Origin: Streptomyces seoulensis
GTDB lineage: Bacteria > Actinomycetota > Actinomycetes > Streptomycetales > Streptomycetaceae
Assembly: GCF_022846655.1 (NCBI RefSeq)
Contig: NZ_AP025667.1
Coordinates: forward strand, 2,827,001-2,891,000
Length of the DNA stretch: 64,000 nucleotides
Direction of reading: 5' to 3'
This document shows, one piece after another, positions 42,482 to 48,998 of this stretch. Made by a program: the position numbers and the translations under genes. Positions within the stretch are counted from its first letter, which is position 1. Each line of letters begins with the position of its first letter. The notes below the pieces were generated by a model that was given only the letters and a program-made list of their open reading frames with translations, did not search any database and had not been told where the DNA came from.

Positions 42482-43536
42482 GACGCCGCGTCCGCGTTCG
42501 TGGCCGCCGCTGCCTGCCGGGCCGCCGCCGTGCGCGGGTCGTCCGCCTGCGGGGCGAGGTGGATCTTCTGCCCGGTGCCGGCGCGGAAGAGCCGCACGGC
42601 CTCGTCGAAGTCCTCCAGCGGAAGGACGTCACTGACCAGCGGGTCGAGGTCGAGGCCGCCGGCGAGGATCTCCACGGCGGGCTGGAAGCCGTTGTGCACC
42701 GCCATGGAACCGATGATGTCGATCTCGCGGTTGTAGACCATGTAGGGCGAGAAGGAGGCACGCCTGGCCGGGTCGGCCACGCCGAACTGCAGGAAGGTGC
42801 CGCCCTTGCGGACCCTGCCCAGACCGTCCTCGATGGCCGCGATGACGCCGGTCGCGTCGATGACGACCTCGAAACCGTGCTCCCGGCCCAGCTCGTCGGC
42901 GCTCGCCGCCGTGGCGTCGGCTCCCATGCGCCGGGCGAGGTCCAGGCGGCGGGTGTTGGGGTCGACGACGGACACGGAGGCCGCGCCGTTGTTCGCCACG
43001 AGGGCCGCCATCATCAGGCCCATGGTTCCGGCGCCGTAGACGAGGTAGTGCTCACCGGGACGCCTCGGCAGGCGGCTCAGGCCGTGGACGGCACAGGAGA
43101 GCGGCTCGACGAGCCCGGCGGCCGCCTCGGACAGCCCGTCGGGCAGGACGTGGCAGCGGGCCGCGGGGACCGCGACGTACTCGGCGAAACCGCCGTTGCG
43201 GGTCACGCCGACCGCCGTGTAGTGCTCACAGAGGTTGCCGCGGCCGATCCGGCAGTAGTGGCAGGCGCCGCACGGGGTGTTGGGGTCGACGGCGACGCGC
43301 TGGCCCACCGCCGGGAAGTGCACGTCCTTGCCGGCCTCCACCACGACACCCGTCAGCTCGTGGCCGGGGATGAGCGGGTAGGGGACCGAGGGCAGCTCGC
43401 CGCCCAGGATGTGCATGTCCGTCCCGCACAGGCCGCACGAGCTGACGCGGACGACCACCTCCGAGGGACCGGGACTCGGATCGGGAATGACGGCCAGCTC
43501 GGCGCTTCCCGGCTGGGTGACCACGACAGCGCGCAT
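42478..43536 (-). CDS. Zinc-dependent medium-chain dehydrogenase (sorbitol dehydrogenase-like)
   Basis: This 352-residue protein has the catalytic zinc motifs CGLCGTDMHI (Cys37) and PGHELTG, the structural zinc cysteines CGACHYCRIGRGNLC, and the NAD-binding GAGTMGLMMAALV loop. The layout is that of polyol dehydrogenases such as sorbitol, threonine or galactitol-phosphate dehydrogenase. The C-terminus is an Ala-rich tail of about 20 residues. Coupling to the sugar porter and proximity to a fructokinase-like kinase favour oxidation of a polyol to a ketose that is then phosphorylated. A perfect 26-bp palindrome lies 62-87 bp upstream of its ATG. Confidence 0.9.
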   Translation of the reverse strand: MRAVVVTQPGSAELAVIPDPSPGPSEVVVRVSSCGLCGTDMHILGGELPSVPYPLIPGHELTGVVVEAGKDVHFPAVGQRVAVDPNTPCGACHYCRIGRGNLCEHYTAVGVTRNGGFAEYVAVPAARCHVLPDGLSEAAAGLVEPLSCAVHGLSRLPRRPGEHYLVYGAGTMGLMMAALVANNGAASVSVVDPNTRRLDLARRMGADATAASADELGREHGFEVVIDATGVIAAIEDGLGRVRKGGTFLQFGVADPARRASFSPYMVYNREIDIIGSMAVHNGFQPAVEILAGGLDLDPLVSDVLPLEDFDEAVRLFRAGTGQKIHLAPQADDPRTAAARQAAAATNADAAS

Positions 43537-43597
43537 GGCGCCTCCTCACAACGGTGTGCGGACGGATGTCCGAAGACGCCGCGAAACCTAATCGCCG

Positions 43598-43623
43598 CGT
43601 AAGCGTTTGCGCAAACGCTTACG
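43598..43623. promoter_or_regulatory. Perfect 26-bp palindrome, LacI-family operator
   Basis: Bases 43598-43610 (CGTAAGCGTTTGC) are followed directly by their exact reverse complement, GCAAACGCTTACG (43611-43623). The CG-centred core GCGTTTGCGCAAACGC is typical of LacI/GalR operators. It sits in the shared 216-bp region between the dehydrogenase-porter operon and lacI-type gene, close enough to control both. Confidence 0.85.
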
Positions 43624-43752
43624 TGTGACTTTTCATAGGTCACTGACGTCTCATGGACGGACGAGCCGGCCTCCCCCGGACCGCGCTCGGCTCCGTCCGG
43701 CTCCACCGCGGGCAGGCGAACACGCGGCACGGGGCACACGAAGGAGAGAGCG

Positions 43753-44784
43753 ATGCGGACGATGGCGGACGTGGCGAGGCACGCGGGTGTCTCGGCGGCC
43801 ACGGTGTCCCACGTGCTGAACGCCACACGTCCGGTCCGGCCGTCGACCCGTGACGCGGTGCTGCGTGCCATCGACGAGCTGGGCTACATCCACAACACCC
43901 TGGCGCGGTCCCTGGTCACCTCGCGCACCCGTTCCGTCGGCCTGGCCGTCTCGGCGATCAGCAACCCCTACTTCACCGAGATCCTCCAGGGCGTCGAGGC
44001 CGAGGCGCTGGCCTCCGGCTACGGACTGCTCATCGCCGACCCGCACGACGACCCCGCGCACGAGCTGAGCGTGGTGCGCATGCTCCACGAACGCCGGGTG
44101 GACGGCGTGATCATCGCCCCCTCGGCCGAACCGTCGGCGCTGCTCGCGTACCTGGACCGCGCCGACGTCCCGGTGGTCTTCCTGGACCGCCTCGTCGACG
44201 AGAGCGGGCAACCGGCGTACGACCAGGTCTGCGCCGAGGGTGCCGCGCCCGTGCGGGAACTGGTCGAGCACCTCGCCGCGCTCGGGCACCGCCGGATCGC
44301 CATGGTGGCCGGACTCGCCGGGCTGAGCACCACGACCGAGCGGATCGACGGCTACCGGCAGGGGCTCGCCGCGGCCGGCCTCCCGTTCGACCCGGAGCTG
44401 CTCGCCCACGGCAACTCCGCCTCCGACGGCGCCCGCCACGCGACCGAACGCCTGCTGGCCGGACCCGCGCGTCCCACCGCCGTGATCGCGGCGAACAACG
44501 CGATGACCATCGGCGTCCTCCAGGCGCTCCGCGAGGCGGGCCTGCGCATCCCCGAGGACGTCGCGCTCGCAGGCTTCGACGACTTCGAGTGGGCCGACCT
44601 CTTCTCGCCCAGCCTCACGGCCGTGCGCCAGCCGAGCCGTGACCTCGGCAAGCTGGCGCTGCGCCTCCTCCTGGACCGGCTGGACGCGCCGGACCGCCCC
44701 ACGAGGACCGTCCGGCTTCCCTGCACCCTCGTCCACCGCACGTCCTGCGGCTGCCCGCCCGACCCCGCCCCCTCCCCGAGCTGA
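43753..44784 (+). CDS. LacI-family transcriptional repressor
   Basis: The 343-residue protein starts with a LacI HTH (MADVARHAGVSAATVSHVLNAT) and hinge region, then a periplasmic-binding-protein-like sensor domain: VGLAVSAISNPYFTEILQGVE, the substrate-pocket segment VDGVIIAPSAE and VALAGFDDFEWADLFSPSLTAVRQP. The last 20 residues are Cys/Pro-rich. The divergent palindrome is its likely operator. Genes on both sides (porter, dehydrogenase, kinase) make it a sugar- or polyol-responsive repressor of this cluster. ATG 43753 is used; the internal ATG three codons on would also give a full HTH. Confidence 0.92.
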   Translation: MRTMADVARHAGVSAATVSHVLNATRPVRPSTRDAVLRAIDELGYIHNTLARSLVTSRTRSVGLAVSAISNPYFTEILQGVEAEALASGYGLLIADPHDDPAHELSVVRMLHERRVDGVIIAPSAEPSALLAYLDRADVPVVFLDRLVDESGQPAYDQVCAEGAAPVRELVEHLAALGHRRIAMVAGLAGLSTTTERIDGYRQGLAAAGLPFDPELLAHGNSASDGARHATERLLAGPARPTAVIAANNAMTIGVLQALREAGLRIPEDVALAGFDDFEWADLFSPSLTAVRQPSRDLGKLALRLLLDRLDAPDRPTRTVRLPCTLVHRTSCGCPPDPAPSPS

Positions 44785-44851
44785 CGTACGGGCTCCCCGC
44801 AGACCCTCTGCGCCCCGCCGCACCACGGCTTCACCGAAAGGAACCAGCACA

Positions 44852-45802
44852 GTGATCGTCGTCGCCGGCGAGGCACTCATCGACCTCGTGCCCGCCCCCG
44901 TCCCCTCCGACCCGGCCTCCGCCCTGCCGCAGCTCCTGCCGCAGCGCGGCGGCGGCCCGTACAACGTCGCCGTCGCGCTCGGGCGGCTCGGCTCCCCGAC
45001 GTCGTTCTGCTCGCGCGTCTCCACGGACGCTTTCGGCACCGCGCTCCTGTCGGGGCTGCGGGACGCGGGCGTGGACACGGCGCTGGTCCAACGCGGTCCC
45101 GAGCCCACGACCCTGTCCGTCGCCGACGTCGGCAGCGACGGATCGGCCGGCTACGGCTTCTACACCGAGGGCACGGCCGACCGGCTGTTCGCCCTCCCGC
45201 CCGCACTGCCGGACGGCGCCACCGCCCTCTCCGTGGGCACCTGTTCGCTCGTGCTGGAGCCGGGCGCGAGCGCCTACGAGGCGCTGCTGCGCCGGGAGTC
45301 GGGCAACGGCGTCTTCACCGCCCTCGACCCCAACATCCGGGCCGGCCTGATCGCGGACGCCGACGCCTACCGGGAGCGGTTCCTGTCCTGGCTGCCGCAC
45401 GTCGCCCTGCTGAAGCTCTCGGTGGAGGACGCCTGTTGGCTCGCGGAGACCGAGTCCGGCGACGGCCTGGACGACCACCTCGCCGCCTGGCTGGAGCGCG
45501 GCCCGGCGGCGATCGTCCTGACCCGGGGCGGCGACGGACTGAGCGTGTGGAGCCGGGGCGCCGGGCAGGTGAGCGTGCCGGGGACGTCGGTCACGGTGGT
45601 CGACACGATCGGCGCGGGCGACACGGTCAACGCGGCCCTGCTCCACCGGCTGCGGGAGATCGACGCGCTGAGCCACGCGGCCGTCGCGGGTCTCGGTGCC
45701 GAGGTCTGGCGGGACGTGCTCGGTTTCGCGGCCCGCGCCGCTGCCCTGACCTGCTCGCGCTCCGGCGCCGAACCGCCCTACGCGTGGGAGCTGTCGGCCT
45801 GA
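44852..45802 (+). CDS. PfkB-family carbohydrate kinase (fructokinase-like)
   Basis: This 316-residue ribokinase-fold protein has the N-terminal VAGEALIDLVP motif, the GGGPYNVAVALGRLG substrate loop and the C-terminal anion hole and base VDTIGAGDTVNAALL, where the GAGD aspartate is catalytic. The residue after D is Thr-Val instead of the common Ser/Thr-Phe. The enzyme phosphorylates a ketose, probably fructose, made by the dehydrogenase. GTG 44852 has AAAGGA upstream. It lies 67 bp after the lacI gene in the same direction and probably belongs to the same regulon. Confidence 0.88.
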   Translation: MIVVAGEALIDLVPAPVPSDPASALPQLLPQRGGGPYNVAVALGRLGSPTSFCSRVSTDAFGTALLSGLRDAGVDTALVQRGPEPTTLSVADVGSDGSAGYGFYTEGTADRLFALPPALPDGATALSVGTCSLVLEPGASAYEALLRRESGNGVFTALDPNIRAGLIADADAYRERFLSWLPHVALLKLSVEDACWLAETESGDGLDDHLAAWLERGPAAIVLTRGGDGLSVWSRGAGQVSVPGTSVTVVDTIGAGDTVNAALLHRLREIDALSHAAVAGLGAEVWRDVLGFAARAAALTCSRSGAEPPYAWELSA

Positions 45803-45894
45803 CGGGAACGGACGGTACGGGGCTCCGAACAGGGCTGCGGTGAAGCGCAGTTGCCGATTTCATGTCCGGCTGCGGGTCCGTTTATGATCTTGGT

Positions 45895-46182
45895 GTGACT
45901 GTGCAGAGCCCCGGCAAGACGCCGTCCCGTAAGCAGCGCCTCCAGGAGAAGCAGCGTCGTCAACTGGCCGTTGTCGACACTGTCGACAAGGCCGAGGTGA
46001 AGGTGCGCAAGGCGGAGGCCGAGCTGGCCGTCGCCGTGGTCGAGGCGGTGGAGGTGTTCGGCGACGAGGAGACCGCCTCGCAGGGGCTGGACATGCCCGT
46101 CGAGACCATCCGCCGCTTCATCGACCTCGCGGCGACGGAGAAGGCCGCGGCGGCCGAGGAGGAAGCCGCGGACACTCCCTGA
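45895..46182 (+). CDS. Small coiled-coil-like protein
   Basis: The 95-residue protein begins VTVQSPGKTPSRKQRLQEKQ. It is basic at the N-terminus and then almost entirely helical, with AEVKVRKAEAELAVAVVEAVEVFG and a small ASQGLDMPVETIRRFIDLA segment resembling a recognition helix. The acidic end is EKAAAAEEEAADTP. No family was recognised. TATGAT at 45883-45888 lies six bases before the GTG, one of the clearest leaderless starts in the window. It is a stand-alone gene between the kinase and the convergent hydrolase. Confidence 0.7.
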   Translation: MTVQSPGKTPSRKQRLQEKQRRQLAVVDTVDKAEVKVRKAEAELAVAVVEAVEVFGDEETASQGLDMPVETIRRFIDLAATEKAAAAEEEAADTP

Positions 46183-46207
46183 CCCGCCCCTGACCGAGGT
46201 CGGGCGG
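46183..46207. terminator. Weak bidirectional hairpin
   Basis: CCGCCC at 46184-46189 pairs with GGGCGG at 46202-46207 in the 30-bp gap between the small-protein stop and the hydrolase stop. The stem is short, but its position between convergent genes fits a terminator. Confidence 0.4.
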
Positions 46208-46212
46208 CGGCC

Positions 46213-47037
46213 TCAGCCCCCGTCGACCGAGGTCAGGAAGCCGCGGATCAACGCCGTGAGCGCGTCGGGCTGTTCGAGGGTGCTGCTGTGCCCCGCGCCC
46301 TTCACCACCTCCAGCCGTGCGCCGTCGACGGCGGCCGCGATGCGCTCCGCGTCCGCGGGCGGTGTGGCCACGTCGTCGGCGCCGACGGCGACCAGGGTGG
46401 GTACGGAGATCCGGCCCAACTCCTGCTGGACCGGTTGCCGTTCGACGACACCCAGGACGGCCTTGCGTATGCCTGCCCGCTCGCAGCGGCCCAGGCGTCG
46501 TACCCACTCGTCGATGACGGGCCCGTTCGCGGGCGAGGACAGGAAGTCGGGGCCGAACATCGCGGCCTTGACCTTCCCCAGGACCGGCCGGACTCCCGTG
46601 AAGCGGTACACCTGCGCGAGCAGCCGGTACTCCTTGGCCTTCTCCGGTGGCTCACCGTCCGCGCTGGTGTCCAACAGCGTGAGTGAGCGCAGCAGTTCAC
46701 CGTGCCGGGCCGCGATGCGCTGGCCGACGAATCCGCCCATGGACAGGCCGACGTAGTGCACGGGACCGGCGGCGAGCCGTCCGATGAGGGCCACGGCGTC
46801 GGCGGTGAGGGTGTCCATGTCGTACCCGGAGGGCGTCGCGGGCGTGTCACCCTGCCCCCGCCAGTCCACCGTCACACAGCGGTAGTGCTCCCGGAGCACC
46901 TCGATCTGCGGATGGAACATCCACCCGCTGAACAGCAGCCCGTGACCGAGGACGACGGTGGGCGCGTCGGGCTTTCCGGGGGGTGCCCCGGTGTCGGTGA
47001 ACGCGATCGACGCGCCGTTTACCTCGACCATGGGCAC
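46213..47037 (-). CDS. Alpha/beta-fold hydrolase
   Basis: This protein is about 274 residues. It has the alpha/beta hydrolase oxyanion motif VVLGHGLLFSGWMF, VTVDWRGQGDTPAT, nucleophile elbow YVGLSMGGFVGQRIA, the acid in VPTLVAVGADDVATP and the base in VKGAGHSSTLEQP. It is a typical cytoplasmic esterase, lactonase or dehalogenase-like enzyme; no cofactor-free peroxidase signature stands out. GTG 47037 follows AAGGAG with six bases, better than ATG 47031. It is divergent from a TetR gene with a paired operator, so it is probably induced by the regulator's ligand. Confidence 0.88.
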   Translation of the reverse strand: MPMVEVNGASIAFTDTGAPPGKPDAPTVVLGHGLLFSGWMFHPQIEVLREHYRCVTVDWRGQGDTPATPSGYDMDTLTADAVALIGRLAAGPVHYVGLSMGGFVGQRIAARHGELLRSLTLLDTSADGEPPEKAKEYRLLAQVYRFTGVRPVLGKVKAAMFGPDFLSSPANGPVIDEWVRRLGRCERAGIRKAVLGVVERQPVQQELGRISVPTLVAVGADDVATPPADAERIAAAVDGARLEVVKGAGHSSTLEQPDALTALIRGFLTSVDGG

Positions 47038-47097
47038 GTGCGGCTCCTTCACGTCGCCAGGCGTCTTCGCCTGCGGTGGGAGCCGAGCATAGGGGCC

Positions 47098-47139
47098 TGC
47101 TGAGCGATGCTCAACAGTCTTGTCAAGCATTGCTCAGCA
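47098..47139. promoter_or_regulatory. Paired inverted repeat, candidate TetR operator
   Basis: TGCTGAGCGATGCT (47098-47111) and AGCATTGCTCAGCA (47126-47139) are inverted repeats with one mismatch across a 14-bp spacer. Each arm has the sub-palindrome TGAGCRATGCTY. The right arm ends just before TACGGT (47143-47148), the -10-like element of the TetR gene. Position between the divergent hydrolase and TetR suggests dual control. Confidence 0.75.
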
Positions 47140-47155
47140 CGTTACGGTCGCCCCC

Positions 47156-47755
47156 ATGACCGCCAGGTCCGCACCCACCCGTGTGCGGCTGAAGCCCGAG
47201 GAACGCCGGACCCAGCTCATCGGCATCGGTCTGCGCCTGTTGGTGACCCGTCCCATCCACGAGATGTCGGTCGACGAGGTGGCCGCCGAGGCCGGGATCT
47301 CCCGCGGCCTGCTCTTCCGCTACTTCCCGACCAAGCGGGACTACTACGTCGCGGTCGTCCGGGCGGCCGCGCGCCGGGTACTGCTGCACGCCGAACCCCC
47401 GGCCGACGGCACACCGGCGGAGCGGATGCTGGGGATCGTCGATGGCTTCGTGTCGTTCGTGCAGCGCCGGAAGGACAATTACGTGGCGCTCGTACGGGCC
47501 GGCGCGGGCGGCGACGACCTGGTCCTGGAGGTCTTCGAGGACACCCGCCGCACACTGGTCGACCGTGTCCTGGACGCGGCGGACGTGCGCGACCCGGCGC
47601 CGCTGCTGCGGCTGGCCGTGCGCGGCTGGCTGGCGATGGCGGAGGAGATGGCCGTCGACGCCACCGACGAGGTGGTCACCACGGCCGACCTGGTCGAGCT
47701 GCTCGCGGCCCAACTGGATCGGGTCGTGGAGCAGTTCACCGACAGGCAGGGCTGA
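47156..47755 (+). CDS. TetR-family transcriptional regulator
   Basis: This 199-residue protein has an N-terminal TetR HTH (MSVDEVAAEAGISRGLLFRYFPTKRDYY) and a C-terminal ligand/dimer domain of helices (MLGIVDGFVSFVQRRKDNYVALVRAG...LLRLAVRGWLAMAEEM). It probably represses itself and the divergent hydrolase through the paired sites at 47098-47139. TACGGT (47143-47148) lies seven bases before the ATG at 47156, so the message is likely leaderless. The ligand is unknown. A histidine phosphatase follows after 78 bp. Confidence 0.9.
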   Translation: MTARSAPTRVRLKPEERRTQLIGIGLRLLVTRPIHEMSVDEVAAEAGISRGLLFRYFPTKRDYYVAVVRAAARRVLLHAEPPADGTPAERMLGIVDGFVSFVQRRKDNYVALVRAGAGGDDLVLEVFEDTRRTLVDRVLDAADVRDPAPLLRLAVRGWLAMAEEMAVDATDEVVTTADLVELLAAQLDRVVEQFTDRQG

Positions 47756-47833
47756 GAGCGTCCGTCCGCCGCTCATCCCGCATCACGTTCGACCATCCGC
47801 CGCGCCGGCGGCTGACGAGAGGGGACACCCGTC

Positions 47834-48493
47834 ATGCCACTCATCTCCCTGGTCCGGCACGGCCAGGCGTCCTTCGGGGCGCGGGACTACGACGCCCTGT
47901 CGGACCTGGGCCGAGAGCAGGCCACCGCCGTCGGCCACGAGCTGGGGCGCCGGGGCCTGCGTGAGCCGCACCTCGTCTGCGGCACCCTCTCCCGCCAGCG
48001 CGACACCGCCCAACTCCTCGCGGACGCGGCCGGATTCAAGGAGCCCCTCGCCGAGGACCCCCGCTGGAACGAGTACGACCACCTCGCCCTGCTGGACCAC
48101 TACACCGACCCGGACCCGGAACGCCGGGCAGACCCCCGTGCCGTGCAGGGACTGCTCGACCGGGCGCTGGCGGCGTGGATGGGGGACACGGAACGCACCG
48201 GACCCACCGGATGGGCCGCCTTCGAGGGCGGCGCCACGGCCGCGCTGGCCGAGCTGTCCGCCGCCCTCGGTCAGGGCCGCGACGCCGTGGTCGTCACCTC
48301 GGGCGGTGTCCTCGCCGCGCTCTGCGGCGCCCTGCTGTCCCTGCCGTCCGCCGGAGTCGTCGCCCTCAACCGGGTCACGGTCAACGCCGCCGTCACCACC
48401 CTCGTCGTCGGCGGTTCCGGCACCAGTCTTCTCACCTTCAACGACCACGCCCACTTCACCGGTGACCGGCGGCGGCTGCTCACCTATCGCTGA
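47834..48493 (+). CDS. Histidine phosphatase superfamily protein with altered second histidine motif
   Basis: This 219-residue protein has the LVRHGQASFG phosphate-binding motif (His9) and the SDLGREQA helix of the phosphoglycerate mutase-like superfamily. The acidic residue motif WNEYDH (Glu80) is in place. The usual second histidine motif (HGG) reads TSGG (155-158), with Ser156 where the histidine normally lies. NDHAHF at 203-208 may compensate. Many Actinobacteria have such TSGG variants; activity is not certain. The ATG at 47834 follows GAGAGGGGA. A 13-bp stem ends the gene at 48541. Confidence 0.82.
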   Translation: MPLISLVRHGQASFGARDYDALSDLGREQATAVGHELGRRGLREPHLVCGTLSRQRDTAQLLADAAGFKEPLAEDPRWNEYDHLALLDHYTDPDPERRADPRAVQGLLDRALAAWMGDTERTGPTGWAAFEGGATAALAELSAALGQGRDAVVVTSGGVLAALCGALLSLPSAGVVALNRVTVNAAVTTLVVGGSGTSLLTFNDHAHFTGDRRRLLTYR

Positions 48494-48540
48494 GCCACAG
48501 GGACGCAGGGCGCAGGCGCAGGGCGTGTGACGGCAGACGG

Positions 48541-48571
48541 AGGCGGACGCCGCTCGGTGCGGCGTCCGCCT
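48541..48571. terminator. Strong bidirectional hairpin terminator
   Basis: AGGCGGACGCCGC (48541-48553) and its exact reverse complement (48559-48571) form a 13-bp stem with the 5-nt loop TCGGT. It lies between the convergent stops of the histidine phosphatase and the small protein at 48597, and ends in TT. Confidence 0.85.
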
Positions 48572-48596
48572 TGTCACCGGACAGGGGCGGGGCTCC

Positions 48597-48842
48597 TCAG
48601 GAGTCGCCCTTGTGGCCGCGCCTGCGGTCCTGGGAGAGGTCGCTGCCCGCGACGGAGCGGTCTTCCTCGGAGATGTTGCTGTCGTCCAGAAGCTGTCCCG
48701 CCTCGGAGCCGACGCGCTTGCTCGTGTGGTGGCCCCGCTCGACGTCGGACAGGGCGCTGGCGGCCACCGAGCGCTCCTCCGGCGTGGCGTTCGGGTCGGC
48801 CATGATGCGTGCGGCCTCTGATGCGTCCATCTTGCCGGTCAT
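48597..48842 (-). CDS. Small hydrophilic protein with internal duplication
   Basis: This 81-residue protein contains two related halves: DPNATPEERSVAASALSDVERGH near residues 16-38 and DSNISEEDRSVAGSDLSQDRRRGH near residues 54-77. Each has a (D/E)(E/D)RSVA core. It is hydrophilic, with no Cys, Trp, Tyr or Phe, no signal peptide and no membrane segment, so it is probably a small helical or disordered cytoplasmic protein. The start at 48842 has GGAAGG upstream. I recognise no family. The 156-bp gap upstream to the UvrA-like gene end holds no supported gene. Confidence 0.6.
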   Translation of the reverse strand: MTGKMDASEAARIMADPNATPEERSVAASALSDVERGHHTSKRVGSEAGQLLDDSNISEEDRSVAGSDLSQDRRRGHKGDS

Positions 48843-48998
48843 GATCGCTCACCTTCCGTGTCGGGGAGCGTCCTGCCCGCACCCCTCGGTTGGCAGCCGT
48901 ACGGGCACGTGTCGATGCTCGCGCGACTACGGCCGTATCCATGCTACCGACAATCATCGGATATGCCGACAAATGTGGACGTTGTAGGAGCCCGCTGA

